Of a stretch of 64,000 bases of DNA, positions 24,770 through 35,880 are shown piece by piece. Under the pieces are notes generated by a model. It was not told the origin of the DNA. It saw only the letters and a program-made list of their open reading frames with translations, and ran no database searches. Source of the DNA: Paralvinella palmiformis (Eukaryota; Annelida; Polychaeta; Terebellida; Alvinellidae); contig JAODUP010000189.1 of NCBI GenBank assembly GCA_025642065.1, positions 252,001-316,000 of the forward strand. Direction: 5' to 3'. A program made the position numbers and the translations under genes. Position 1 is the first letter of the stretch. Every line of letters starts with the position of its first letter.

Positions 24770-24948
24770 ATTTGAAACACGACTACACGTTGTCGGAGGA
24801 GTTCCGTAAGAACCACTTCCTGGTCGGTCTGCTGCTTCATGAACTGAAACTGGCCTTAAACGAAATCAGAGACATCAGGAAGTGTGCCATAAGGACATTA
24901 CGAGACCTTCTTGCTAAACACTCCTATGATGACCGCTATAAGAATAGG
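24770..24948 (+). CDS. DOCK-D exon 15
   Basis: Two bases plus 59 codons: LSEEFRKNHFLVGLLLHEL, LALNEIRDIRKCAIRTLRDL and LAKHSYDDRYKNR. Aligns with L.DEFCRNHFLVGLLLREV..AL.E...VR..AI..LKNLL.KHS.DDRY..R. Acceptor TTTTCACAG, donor AGG|GTATGA, phase 0 end. Confidence 0.97.
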
Positions 24949-25091
24949 GTATGATCATGTATTAGACTGTGTGTGTGTGCGTGTGTGTGTGCGTGTGTGG
25001 TTGTAGTAGTTACCATGATATTTAACCCTGTTATTATAACACCTTCACCTTGTGTTTATTACTTACACTAACATTCCACATCAGCACTAGG

Positions 25092-25225
25092 TAACATTGT
25101 AACAGCTCAGTGGATGGAACAATTGACTGCAAACTTCATTGTTCAGACCAAGATTGGAATCTCAGTGTTAGCTGTCAGCGTTGACCAATGGCAAGGCTAA
25201 AGAAAACATTCACACACATTCACTG
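25092..25225 (+). repeat. Decayed SINE family B copy
   Basis: Weak head (CAGCTCAGTGGATGG, AGATTGGAATCTC) and the characteristic end CCAATGGCAAGGCTAAAGAAA. Diverged. Confidence 0.45.
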
Positions 25226-26078
25226 CATCCTTTCTATATAAGTACTGTATTAAGTTAGAAAACTTGAGAGATCACACTGAAGAAGCCATGTTTTCAGCAT
25301 AATTTAAGAATGGATCATCTAATGAGTGATATCAACATATTAATAATAGATATGATTCTGAAGAAGCAATTAAGGAATTATCCATAGTTAGTGATAGTAT
25401 CTCAACTAGCCAACTGGTGAATGGGGGGGGGGGTCTTCAGAACTAATTTACACCCCAGAAACCTAAACTTTCATAGAAACAGAACTCCCTCTTTTTCAGA
25501 ACTTGTGTAAGCCCAATGATCATTTTGTTTCAAAAGTCTGTCAGGTCCAAGCAACAATTTGTATAACATCGACTTCAGTTGGCGATTCAGGAAGACCCCC
25601 TCATAATAAAGTTTCTAATTATAAACCTGCTTATATAGGTTGTTCCCTCAGGATAGGTTTGTAAACTTTCAAAAAAATCTAAAACTAATTGTAGTGTCCA
25701 TTCACCAGGTTGCGACGTAGAATTGAACTAGAGTCCACATGGACTTAGCATTAGCATCTCTCGTGTTCTCTTCTGTGAAAATCTGTGCCCAATCTTGATC
25801 TTTCTAATTTTAGCAATATATCAATATATGAATATGTCCCGTGCAATTAGCACAAAGGCATTGGATGAGTGGGGACTTGAACTGAAGGATAATTACACCT
25901 TCTATTACAATGACAAACACGAGAATAGTTATAAGTACACTTATAGATATAATTACAGGGTTTTTTAAAGCAGGAAAGTTGATTCCTGTAGAATCGATTT
26001 ACGAGAATCAATGTTGATTCTCGTAAATTCTCACGAAATTCTAGCCCTGGTAAATTACCCTTTTTTTCACAATTCTAG

Positions 26079-26364
26079 GCACAACAGGCAAGAATAGCGA
26101 ACCTCTATCTTCCTTTTATCACCATCATCCTGGAGAACAAGAATCGTTTGCTGAAATCGGACAGCCTGAACAGGACGACGTCGCAGCCCAACGGAGACGT
26201 GTCCCACGCGCTGGACTCGCTTCAGCGCCCACAGCTCGTATCCTACAACAGCTCTGTGTCCTTGGATACCAATGCCTCTGCGGTGACCTCCATCAGCAAC
26301 CAAGCCAACAGCATGCCCAGAAACATACGCGATCCAACGGTGTTCTCTCTTATCTCTGGACAAG
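26079..26364 (+). CDS. DOCK-D exon 16 (helix plus Ser/Thr-rich insert)
   Basis: 95 codons plus one base, the longest exon here. It begins QARIANLYLPFITIILENKN, the conserved end of the helical block, then changes into a low-complexity, Ser/Asn/Thr-rich linker (SDSLNRTTSQPNGDVS, SNQANSMPRNIRDPTVFSL). The linker is probably disordered and a likely phosphorylation region, as in other zizimins, where this part is variable. Codons here are more GC-rich than the surrounding introns. Donor CAAG|GTAAGA; split Ala codon continues in exon 17. Confidence 0.94.
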
Positions 26365-26526
26365 GTAAGAGTCGACCATTCTCGGTACGACGAAGAGGGA
26401 TTAATTCTGCATTTGGTATCTCCCATTCGCAGCTATCCTTATTTAGGGCAGATGAATATTAACACATACCATTGAGCTGAGATCGTATTTTAGGCATAAA
26501 ACATCATGATTTACAGTAGTACCATC

Positions 26527-27180
26527 CATTAAGCCGACCTAAAAATCTTAACTTTTCCCTGCAAACGTTTTGAATACATAAAATAGCAAAGAAACATCAT
26601 TGAACATCGCGCTTGTGAACCAGAAAGGGAACCATGGGAACAGTGAAAAGTATTTAAGGGACAAGAATGTGTTGTGAAACGATGATAATTACTGAAATAA
26701 TTTTGTTTTATTTGAACTGATCTTTTTTGTTTTCAATAATCCTACATTATTACCACAATGATAAACACTTCTATACCGCCAAACGAATAAGATATGATGC
26801 TCTTGTGTGTGGGATGTCTTCGGTATGAGTTGTCTTGTTACTGATGCTGCCTTCAAATTGAAAGTCGTGAAACGAGCTCCGAGTCCAACAATGTTTAACC
26901 ATAATTACAAAAATCAGATAATTCTAGATATGACTATTGATTTATCGTTATAAAGCCGTGAATCATTATCATCAACTTGTTTCACTTCTGCATGAGTTTA
27001 AATCAAAATGACGATTGATGTCTCTTTGTATCTAGATCTAGACTTGAGTCTAGACGGCTGCTAACACACAGAAATCTCTTCTCCCGATTACTGAATTTCT
27101 TGACACTGAAATAGCACCTGCCATTAAGCCGACCTCCAAAAATAAGGGTAATAATATTGACTCAAAGTATCGGCTTAATG
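26527..27180. mobile_element. CATTAAGCCGA terminal-inverted-repeat element, copy 1
   Basis: Bounded by CATTAAGCCGACC at the left and ATCGGCTTAATG at the right. An extra CATTAAGCCGACC lies about 60 bases before the right end. The interior includes the palindromic TCTAGATCTAGACTTGAG and a stretch also found, reverse-complemented, in 56640-57436. No transposase ORF. Confidence 0.6.
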
Positions 27181-27367
27181 TGACATTTTAACATAAAGGT
27201 ACAGCTTTAATATGACCCTTCCCCCCCCCCCCATTGAATACTAATGGCATTCAATGCTAGGAGTAGCATTTTTGCAAAACAGCAACCTTGAAACTTTCAA
27301 AAGTATACATTTTGTATGCTTGTGAAAATGATGATAGTTATGGATGACCCATTACCAGTTTCAATGT

Positions 27368-27500
27368 CCCAATAGCCCAATACCTAGAGCACTGCACTGC
27401 AAATCTCTAGTTCCAGGTTCAAATCTGACTTGTATATGGGTTTTTTGAGGAATTTATGCATGGTAGTCGCACCAAAACTAAAACCCACTCACTCGTGCCC
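27368..27500 (+). repeat. SINE family B copy
   Basis: Head CTAGAGCACTGCACTGCAAA with B-box CAGGTTCAAATCTGAC, ending in the AAAACCCACTCACTC tail just before exon 17. Confidence 0.6.
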
Positions 27501-27539
27501 ATTAACCATCAGAACTTTTTCTGCCTTTTCCCATCATAG

Positions 27540-27696
27540 CGGCTACCTCGACTGGGAATTTGACCTTGAACTCACTTGAAGGTCGTCCAAGTCATCACGG
27601 ATCATCGACATCTTTGGCCAGTTCGGCATCTTCTTGCCAGTCAAATATGGCTGAGAAATCTGATAAGGACAGCTTCATGGTGAAGTCACACAGCAG
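27540..27696 (+). CDS. DOCK-D exon 17 (Ser-rich linker)
   Basis: Two bases, 51 codons and two bases. Ser/Thr-rich: ATSTGNLTLNSLEGRPSHHG, then SSTSLASSASSCQSN, EKSDKDSFMVKSHSR. Not strongly conserved in sequence but open, in phase with both neighbours, and placed where vertebrate zizimins have a similar Ser-rich loop. The donor CAG|GTTAGT is the first unit of a 21-bp tandem array. Confidence 0.9.
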
Positions 27697-28690
27697 GTTA
27701 GTGAAATATTGTGGATGGTTAGTGAAATAATGTGGATGGTTAGTGAAATAATGTGGATGGTTAGTGAAGTAATGTTGATGGATAGTGAAATAATATGGAT
27801 TGATAGTGAACTAATTTGGATGATTTGTGAAATAATGTAGATGGTTAGCGAAATATTGTGGATGGTTAGTGAAATATTGTGGATGGTTAGTGAAATATTG
27901 TGGATGGTTAGTGAAATATTGTGGTTGGTTAGTGAATTAATTTTATGGGTTTGAGAAATAATTTGGCGATTTAAAACATATGATAGATTAAGAAGAAAAT
28001 ATTGTAGTTTAACTTAATCATGTGTCAAATATCTGAAATACTGAGGAAGGTCATGAAATAAAGTAGCAAGTGAGTGAAGTTCTGTAGCAGGTTAATATCA
28101 TAATGTAGCAGGTTAATATCATAATGTAGCAGGTTAATACTATAGCGTAGCAGGTTAATACTATAATGTAGCAGGTTAATACTATAATGTAGCAGGTTAA
28201 TACTATAATGTAGCAGGTTAATACTTTAATGTAGCAGATTAATACTATAATGTAGTTGGTTAATACTATAATGTAGCAGGTGAGTGAAGTTCTGTAGCAG
28301 GTTAATACTATAATGTAGCAGGTTAATACTGTAATGTAGCCGGTTAATACTATAATATAGCAAGTTAATACTATAATGTAGCAGGTGAGTGAAGTTCTGT
28401 AGCAAGTTGATACCATAATGTAGCAGGTTAATACTATAACATAGCAGATTAATACTGTAATGTAGCAGGTTAACACTGTAATGTAGCAGGTTAATACTGT
28501 AATGTAGCAGGTTAATACTGTAATGTAGCTGATTAATACTATAATGTAGCAGGTTAATACTGTAATGTAGCAGGTTAATACTGTAATATAGCAGGTTAAT
28601 ACTATAATGTAGCAGGTTAATACTATTACTACTATGATGTAGCAGGTTAATACTATTACTACTATGATGTAGCAGGTTAGTGAAATGTGT
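27697..28690. repeat. 21-bp minisatellite starting at the exon 17 donor
   Basis: About 1 kb of 21-bp units. The first block (27697-27960, about 12 units) has units beginning GTTAGTGAAATAATGTGG; the second (28050-28690, about 30 units) has units like GTTAATACTATAATGTAG. A few units in the second block start GTGAGTGAAGTTC after CAG or CAA. Between the blocks the units are degenerate. Shared period and alignable units suggest one array with two subfamilies. Confidence 0.92.
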
Positions 28691-28762
28691 GGCAAATAAT
28701 TAGAATAAATGATTGATGATGAATTTGGGATATCAAAACATTGATTCTTCTTAATATACTTC

Positions 28763-28779
28763 TCTCTCTCTCTATCTCT

Positions 28780-28818
<39 letters not shown>
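28763..28818. repeat. CT and TA microsatellite
   Basis: CTCTCTCT followed by a long TA run, directly after the minisatellite. Confidence 0.9.
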
Positions 28819-28823
<5 letters not shown>

Positions 28824-28897
28824 CGCCACTCAGTATGTTTGAAGTTAAATTATTATGTAGAAAGGGATAATTTTATATTTTGGAGTTTGTATTCTTC

Positions 28898-29012
28898 ATT
28901 CAGGAATTGGTGGGCCCTTGATTCAGGAATTGGTGGGCCCTTGATTCAGGAATTGGCGGGCCCTTGATTCAGGAATTGGTGGGCCCTTGATTCAGGAATT
29001 GGTGGGGCCTCA
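28898..29012. repeat. 23-bp tandem repeat, 5 copies
   Basis: Five nearly identical 23-base units containing CAGGAATTGGTGGGCCCTTG; the fifth is diverged at its end. It lies about 60 bases before the exon 18 acceptor. Near-identity of the units indicates recent amplification. Confidence 0.95.
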
Positions 29013-29073
29013 GTTGATGTCGTATTAGGTTTAATGGCCATGTGGCATGTAACATTGATGCCTTTATTTTCAG

Positions 29074-29213
29074 ACAAGGATCTTTAGCCGCTATGACATT
29101 AAACGCTTCAACAACCGGTTCTCAGTTTGTTGTACGTTATGACAAATTGGACTCGAATGAGGTGAAGGATCTCCTTCTCTGCTTCCTGTATATTATTAAG
29201 AACTTGTCAGAAG
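29074..29213 (+). CDS. DOCK-D exon 18
   Basis: One base, 46 codons, one base. Starts in the Ser-rich linker (RQGSLAAMTLNASTTGSQF, a basic-directed kinase-like site around Ser) and enters the conserved helix YDKLDSNEVKDLLLCFLYII, equal to YEKLDQSEIKSLLMCFLYIL. Acceptor TTTATTTTCAG, donor GAAG|GTTAGT. Confidence 0.95.
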
Positions 29214-29228
29214 GTTAGTGTGATAGTG

Positions 29229-29271
29229 GTGGTGGTGGTGGTGGTGGGTGTGTGTGTGTGTGTGTGTGTGT
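29229..29271. repeat. GGT and GT microsatellite
   Basis: GGT repeats running into GT repeats, starting about 15 bases after the exon 18 donor. Confidence 0.9.
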
Positions 29272-30077
29272 TAATGTTTCCACGAATACCAAATTGTCAG
29301 ACTGAGTAACCATAAGGCATTAACTGGACCGTGACCGGGTTAACTGCACGCATTATTTCCTCATACGATCATGAGCCGTGTCATTCTCGATTACAGTCAG
29401 ACTTTACCTTTGGCCAGCCTTGTTACTGTTAGTCTCCAATCATTAAATGCTACCTAAACAATGATTTCTTTGAGTGAAAATACTACTACGTGTACCCTTG
29501 AAGTGAATTTCCATTGTAAATGCACAAATTAGCCCACGAATAGTGCACAAAATATGATAAACAAAATGTTTAGGTCAAAAGGAGATCACCACAGTACATT
29601 AATTACTCAAAAGAGCTTGGCACAAATATACCATGCGGCCAACACACATGCCTTGCATTCGCAATGCACCATTTCCAAACACTACTACACTAGTATTCCA
29701 AATAGCCGTTTATATAACATAATGCTTTGATTTTGAACAGAACTTTATATCCAATTAAAGCTTTTAAGTGAAATAATCTGAAATAAAACAGCTTTTACTG
29801 TATCTCACACAAATTAATGACATCATAGCTGTTTCTCTATAGTTGTCACTAACATTGTCCAACCATATACGGTAACTCAAACAGTTAATGGGAAATAACT
29901 CAAATGAAAATAAATGTATATAGCAGTTAATCGAGTATTGATTATCTGACCGGTTATTCGCTTAAACCTGACCGTGGTCAGTTAACAGTGTAATCATGGA
30001 AACACTGGTTGGTGTTTGTGTGTGTGTGTGTGTGTCGGTGTCGGTGTATTTGTTATTTATGTCTTTTTTGCCCACAG

Positions 30078-30144
30078 ATGTATTACTTGGATGGTTTAAC
30101 AACTCTTCAGAATATGACATCTTGGATTTCTTTGAGATACTAGA
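30078..30144 (+). CDS. DOCK-D exon 19
   Basis: Two bases, 21 codons, two bases: VLLGWFNNSSEYDILDFFEI. Aligns with ALFTYWNKAS.SEL.DFF.I. Acceptor TTTTGCCCACAG, donor TAGA|GTAAGT; split Glu codon continues in exon 20. Confidence 0.94.
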
Positions 30145-30801
30145 GTAAGTAGGACTCGGATGCATTATCGCTGACGCTTGTCTTAAATATCAGACACATA
30201 CCTATACAACAAACATATGACACATTTCCTAATATATTAAATGTTGTCATTCGTGTTGGACACTGTCTTGTATGGCACACTGTCTGGTAGAAGAGACACT
30301 CACTTTTAACACATTGTAACACATTATAACACATCTATATCAAATCCTGTTATATTTTATCGACATTGTCTTTTATAACAAATCCATTTTTTTTAAATGT
30401 TGTCTTCTATCCCTGACACACTCCTGTATTAAAAGCATTCAGGTATACAGTCATGGCACAGTTGATAGCCAAATTTTGGATATTTCATCCACCAGTAAAT
30501 GGATTTATCTGGTCATCTTCATCACTCACTCACATAAACAACAAACACTGCCTGTGCAATAGATACTCTATTTAATGGCACAGAGTCTTCCTAATTGGAC
30601 ATTCACTGTATGATTTAGTTAATAACCTAATTTTCAGTTATCATGCAAATGACAGTTCTTGAACCGTGGGAACGTTTGGTTTTTAATTGAACCTTGATAA
30701 GTATTTAGTATTATGTAGTATGTTAATTATTATTATGTACAAAATATGGGTGTATCTTAATAATAATCATGATAATAATAAATCTGCTTTATCCCATCTA
30801 G

Positions 30802-30855
30802 GACTTGCATGCAGAATTTTAAATACCTCGGCAAAAAGAGAATCACATCATTATG
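30802..30855 (+). CDS. DOCK-D exon 20
   Basis: One base, 17 codons, two bases: TCMQNFKYLGKKRITSL. Matches V(C)L.QF.Y.GKR.I. A short exon supported by clean sites (ATCCCATCTAG, ATG|GTGAGT) and by phase. Confidence 0.92.
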
Positions 30856-31053
30856 GTGAGTATAAAGTTTCAATTGGTTTGGTAATTTGCTGAACCCTTC
30901 TGATAAATGAGACAGATGCGAGAAACTTGAATCGTCATATCCAGTTTGTACTGATGTATCCGAGATTTTTTTAATATTCTGTTTTATGTACGGCTATGAT
31001 GTGAAGTTGATGTCTCTATCAGTGTACCGTATGTTTGTTTTGATCTCTTGCAG

Positions 31054-31136
31054 TATTATTGGTGATACGAGGGCAGCCTCTCTCCCAAACAAGAAGTCCT
31101 CGCTGCTCAATTATAACAAGTCTAATACTTGTCATG
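31054..31136 (+). CDS. DOCK-D exon 21
   Basis: One base, 27 codons, one base: GDTRAASLPNKKSSLL then NYNKSNTCH. A low-conservation loop region in the family. Chosen because phases of exons 20 and 22 require it and the sites are good (TGATCTCTTGCAG, ATG|GTGAAA). The following intron soon becomes CT-rich. Confidence 0.82.
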
Positions 31137-31179
31137 GTGAAATTAAAGCTGCCCATACACACAGTTAGTGATCTCTCAT

Positions 31180-31211
31180 CTCTCCCTCTTTCTCTGTCTC
31201 TCTCTCTCTCC

Positions 31212-31242
<31 letters not shown>

Positions 31243-31246
31243 TGTT

Positions 31247-31280
<34 letters not shown>

Positions 31281-31360
31281 ACTCTCTCTCTCACTCTCTC
31301 TCTGTGTGTGTCTGTATGTCTCTTTCTCTATATCTCTCTCTGTGTCTCTCTCTCTTTCAT
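31180..31360. repeat. CT-rich microsatellite with GT islands
   Basis: About 180 bases of (CT)n and (GT)n immediately inside intron 21. Confidence 0.95.
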
Positions 31361-31541
31361 AATAATATTTATATTTAAAATCACTTATTTAGTTATAATA
31401 AACAGGCCAGTATTACTGATATTATTTTACAAACGTTGTTTTAATCAGATTTTAAATCATGGCTTTCTTTAGTATATAATAAACCAGTGAGTCATCTGTC
31501 ACGTAGTGGTCATTATTATTGTTATTATTGTTGTGGTTTAG

Positions 31542-31657
31542 CCACCAGCCAATCAGAAGCCGATGCTATGATACAGGCGATGATGGAGGCTAATCTATCG
31601 TCGGAAGTGGCCATTGGCGTACTCGACGTGATAACGCTGTACACTGTACACTTCAAG
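31542..31657 (+). CDS. DOCK-D exon 22
   Basis: Two bases plus 38 codons: MIQAMMEANLSSEVAIGVLD and VITLYTVHFK. Aligns with LHQSLLEANIATEVCLTALDTLSLFTLAFK. Donor AAG|GTGAGT, phase 0. Confidence 0.96.
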
Positions 31658-31770
31658 GTGAGTAGTTGTCATCTGTACACCATGTCCTAAAGGCCATGCT
31701 TTAAACCACCCAATATCCAATGTGTTATGTCAGTGAAATGAAGCACCAATTATTCCATACTTACTCAATC

Positions 31771-31906
31771 CCCACCACCCATGTTAGAATCTCAGCCTGG
31801 GCAAATTTGAAAGTTGTTTCATCTTCGACTTCACTTCAGTACCTTTGGAGTCGCTCAGCCCATTTAGCCTACCAAGTGGACAAAAGTGACCATAAAACAC
31901 CAGTCA

Positions 31907-31909
<3 letters not shown>
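31771..31909 (+). repeat. SINE family A copy followed by CA run
   Basis: Body blocks of family A (GAAAGTTGTTTCATCTTCGA, AGCCCATTTAGCCTACCA, ACCATAAAACACCAGTCATC) with a CA microsatellite to about 31946 growing at its 3' tail. Confidence 0.75.
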
Positions 31910-31951
<42 letters not shown>

Positions 31952-32248
31952 CCACCCCACAGAAATATAGTGCATTTTATAACAAAAAGTCAAAAGTTGG
32001 AGCTTCACATGAAATCTGTTTGGTTTAAAAAAAGATGCAAAGAACTGTCAATAATTTTCTCAGACTTTAGCAGTAATCATTTAGGAATGACAGAAATCAT
32101 AGCATTTATTATATTTTATTGTATTAAAACAACCTGGGAACCATTCAAAGATGTTTCATGGAACATTCTAGTACTGAGATAATTTAGAAGTGTGTCGTCT
32201 TGGCATATTCTGTTTCGTCATTTGCGTTTGTTTTCTATTTGTTTTCAG

Positions 32249-32386
32249 GACCAGTTGCACTTCCACGATGGCGTCAATCCGGTGATGTTGAAGATATTTG
32301 ATCTCTACATGTCATTTCTGCAAATAAGTCAGTCGGAAACTGTACAGAAACATGCCTTTGGTGCACTAAGATCATTCATTAACAAG
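32249..32386 (+). CDS. DOCK-D exon 23
   Basis: 46 codons: GVNPVMLKIFDLYMSFLQIS and SETVQKHAFGALRSFINK, same as NPLMKKVFDVYLCFLQ..QSE..LK.VF.ALRS.I.K. Phase 0 on both sides. Confidence 0.96.
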
Positions 32387-32418
32387 GTACAGTCATGCTG
32401 AATTGCAATTATGTATCT

Positions 32419-32490
32419 CTCTCTCTCTCTCTCTCTGTGTCTCTCTGTGTGTGTGTGTTTGTGTGCATGTGTGTTTGTTTGTTTGTTTGT
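32419..32490. repeat. CT/GT/TTTG microsatellite
   Basis: (CT)n, (GT)n and TTTG repeats about 30 bases after the exon 23 donor. Confidence 0.9.
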
Positions 32491-32620
32491 TAAAATAGAG
32501 GTTGTGGGGTATATAAATTTTGTATGGCTTAATACCTTACTAGAAACATTGCACTCACGTGCACACACACACACCAAGACTAAAATAGCTCTGATGTTCA
32601 TATTTGATTTTTTTCTCCAG

Positions 32621-32677
32621 TTCCCTAAAGTGTTATTTGTTGGTGATGCCTCAATGTGTGGCAGACTCTGTTATGAG
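32621..32677 (+). CDS. DOCK-D exon 24
   Basis: 19 codons, FPKVLFVGDASMCGRLCYE. Matches FPS.F..G.ADMCA.LCYE of the family. Acceptor TTTTTTCTCCAG, donor GAG|GTAAGA, phase 0. Confidence 0.95.
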
Positions 32678-33056
32678 GTAAGAACATGTTTTTGACGAAA
32701 TTGAAGATCTTTTACTTTCAACTGAATTTGCACATTAGGAAACTATTTCTTCTCATTGGAATAATTTATCACTTATGAATGTTTTTAATTTACATCATTG
32801 AACACAAACTTAGAGTATCTTCTTTCAGTTGGCAGTCTTATGTCATTAAGTGATGTATCAGTTCTTTATTATAAGAAATATGACAGGAACTGATATTTGT
32901 TGATGGTTGACATCCTTCTGTCTTCAGATTTGATCTTCCTGGTAGAAATATTTTCGTAAAGTAAGACATTAACCAAGTAAAAAAAAATACATATAAGTTT
33001 AAGAGTGTTTTGTTTTATAATAATACTTTGTGTATCTTGATAATTTCCAAGTAGGA

Positions 33057-33098
<42 letters not shown>

Positions 33099-33721
33099 GA
33101 GCAGAGGAAAGAAATTTAGTTTGTGTTAAAAACATTTTTATGTTGTGTTGTGTTCTTCCTTAAAACAGCAACATCAGATACAGAAAGCTGTGCATTATGT
33201 ACACAATCAAAAGTACACTGAATACCCATTATGGAGCCACCAAAAGCAGGCCTGAGCATTTTCTGCAGACCTGTGGATTTTAGAGTTATTCTGACAAAAA
33301 TGATCAAAACATCTGGCCACAAGGGGGGGGGGGGCTTTAAAAATCACCACAATCACTGTGTGATTGTTTTCAGAGTTTTGGGACATTATACATTCTCATG
33401 TCTGCAAAAGTTATAGAGAGCCAAACTTTAATGCAATTATCGTAATTTATTTTCACACAAATGGTCGTAGTTTATCATTATGACTAATTCAACAAAACAA
33501 AACATATGCTTACATGCTCTAACTTGATTAAGGCCGTTTCTCATTAGCATTGGTTGTGTTGTATGTTGGTTGGTTGGCAGCTTTACTCAACAATTTCATT
33601 TGTTTTATATGGGAAAATGTATGAAATATTTAGATATAAAACTCATACTTAAGCTGGATGTGTGTCATCTATAGTTGAGATATTATGGTCTGATATTGAA
33701 GGTTCATTTAGGTATATGTTT

Positions 33722-33892
33722 ACACTCCAATGATGCAGTGATTCGAGCACTGCACTGAAACTTATCCAGGTTAGGATTAAAATATCTCTCGTACCTGCAT
33801 TTGTGAGATATCATCCTCGAGAGTCGCCTCTCTGGCCATACATCTTTGGTATGACCAACCCTGAGACTAAACAAAGCACTCACTCACTCACT
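33722..33892 (+). repeat. SINE family B copy
   Basis: Head ATGCAGTGATTCGAGCACTG, middle GAGAGTCGCCTCTCTGGCCA and the diagnostic end AGACTAAACAAAGCACTCAC. Confidence 0.7.
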
Positions 33893-34627
33893 TTGGGAAA
33901 ATGGATGAAATGTTTAGACCTAAATTATGGTTTATCTCAAGACTGCCTCCTCAGAAACTGTTACATTGGAGAGCTTTAGATTGGCCATAAAATGTAACCT
34001 CCCATTAATATCACCATGACACCGAACAACGTTTAGAACAGGATTCAAAATTAGATGAACTAATTAACTGCCATTTGAAATAGCAATAATGAATGATAGC
34101 TAATTGAGGTACAAGTTGTAGAAATTGATGTGTATTGATACCTATATAAGGAGCTGTTTGTTAAAACGAGAAACAAGAGTGGCTTAGTTATCTAGAAGCA
34201 ATACACGATAACATCCGGGCACAATGATGACAAGCATTTGACTCATCTATTTGATTTCCAAGCCTTATCATATTGTTTAACACATTCCAGTATAAAGAAT
34301 CACCTTGTAAAGGGGTTTTGTCAATGATTGTGGTATAAAGACTATCACAATGTATGGAATTTCTGATTAAAATCTTCCTTCAAATAGGTTTTCTTTGTAC
34401 GGATAATTATCCTGGAAAAAAAGGGGTTATTAAAACATCATCAAAACTACCAGTAGTAATACCAAATTTCTTTTCAATAATTAAATATATTTATTTTGTT
34501 GTTATCTAAGTTATGTAATATTAATTATCTTTGTTTTGTTGATATATAAGTTATGTAATATTGTTGTTACACTATATAAACAGTATTTATTACTGATGGT
34601 TCATAATATTGTCATAATGATAGATGT

Positions 34628-34762
34628 TACTGATGATCTCAGCATTGGCATATCTGAAGGGTGTTTCATGTTTAATTTAATTTCATTACCTTTGGAGGTC
34701 ACTCAGTCCATGTAGCCTACCATGTGTCACAAAAGTGGCCGTAAAACATCAATCATCATCAT
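34628..34762 (+). repeat. SINE family A copy (5' truncated)
   Basis: Body from GGCATATCTGAAGGGTGTTT to GTGGCCGTAAAACATCAATC and a CATCATC tail, ending shortly before exon 25. Confidence 0.8.
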
Positions 34763-34847
34763 CTTTACTGATGATATACCTTACTGTTGATATTCCTTAC
34801 TGATGATATTCCTTACTAATGATAATCCTAACTGGCAATATTTTCAG

Positions 34848-34973
34848 ATTCTACGATGTTGTAATTCACGTCTGAAGTCAACCAGAAGTGAAGCCTGTGC
34901 CCTGATGTATCTGCTGATGAGAAGTAACTTCGAATTCTGTCACAGAAAGAGCTTCACCAGGGTTCATCTCCAA
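34848..34973 (+). CDS. DOCK-D exon 25
   Basis: 42 codons: ILRCCNSRLKSTRSEACALM, YLLMRSNFEFCHRKSFTRVH then LQ. Equal to ILKCCNSKLSSIRTEA..LLYFLMR.NFD...KKSFVRTHLQ. Acceptor ATTTTCAG, donor CAA|GTATGT, phase 0. Confidence 0.97.
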
Positions 34974-35099
34974 GTATGTGTCTGTTGTTCTGTCTCAGCG
35001 TATGAACAAAATCCATATCTAATACATTATTATTATACAAACTGTCGTGTTTGTTTTGTTAATATAATAAAGTCTCTATGAGATATTATTATTATACAC

Positions 35100-35365
35100 C
35101 AGTTCCACTCAATTCCATTTGGTCAATTCTAATTCGACATCAAATTTATCAGTTCCAATTCCTTCAATTCCAATTCCATTTTTTACACTCTTTTTTACTT
35201 ACTACTTTTTACCATGAGTAGGTGGCTCCGAATACCTACTCCGAGTAGTTTATATTCCAAGCAGGATTGTCATGGAAGAAATATTTCTGAATTAAAATTT
35301 AAATGCTAAATTAATTTGTGGATTTAATGTTTGAAAATTCCGGAATTTAATTGACCCCATATCTG
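35100..35365. mobile_element. Tc/hAT-like MITE relative, left-truncated
   Basis: Shares CACTCAATTCCATTTGGTCA and the right end AATTGACCCCATATCTG with the element at 4830-5000, but lacks the left terminus. Interior differs. Confidence 0.5.
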
Positions 35366-35708
35366 TCATACCCACTGCGAATTATATTTTTTTTATTCAT
35401 ACTATTAAATTATTGTGTAGGTAATTTATTATTCGTTGATGGTCATCTTTGCAGTCAGCCGAGACCAGGCCACTTTATGGTTATTAGGATTATACTGTTA
35501 GGGAATAATTTTTGTCAAGTGTCAGTTTACATTTGACACGATTACCATTCTCAGAGTCTCTCAGTCAGTCATTAATGTGTTCAAATTTATTAGCAACTAA
35601 AAATTTCAAAACTATTTATGCTGACAGCTAATGAATATAAAGACAGTCAGTATTTTATTATATTGGGGGGGGGGGGTATTCCATTTTACAGCTCGCAAAG
35701 TGAAATGG

Positions 35709-35880
35709 GATTTTCCGATGGTGCAGTGGTTAGAACAATGTGCTGCAATACTCCAGGTTATGGGTTCAAATCCGACTGATACATGTGTTTGGGGGATTTT
35801 TCCCCAAGCAGTCGCCTCTCAGCTATAATATAGGACATATTATGTCCTACGTGCGACCAGTGGCAATGCTAAACAGTGCT
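35709..35880 (+). repeat. SINE family B copy
   Basis: Clear head GATGGTGCAGTGGTTAGAAC with B-box GGGTTCAAATCCGAC, body GTTTGGGGGATTTTTCCCC...GTCGCCTCTC and end GACCAGTGGCAATGCTAAAC. Confidence 0.8.

Larger units (their letters stand above)
32678..34847 (+). other. Intron 24 (2.2 kb)
   Basis: Contains a TA run (33060-33092), a family B SINE (33722-33892) and a family A SINE (34628-34762). No exon seen. Confidence 0.6.

Noticed and set aside
26067..26426. 119-codon minus-strand ORF
   Set aside because: Shadow of exon 16, which matches the family on the plus strand and has correct splice sites.
28050..28690. CRISPR-like regular repeats
   Set aside because: Units are directly adjacent without unique spacers, in an animal intron. 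This is a minisatellite.
28051..28824. 257-codon minus-strand ORF with a repeating LTCYIIV peptide
   Set aside because: It is the translation of the 21-bp minisatellite (7 codons per unit) plus a TA run. Open because the period is a multiple of three; no other gene signal.
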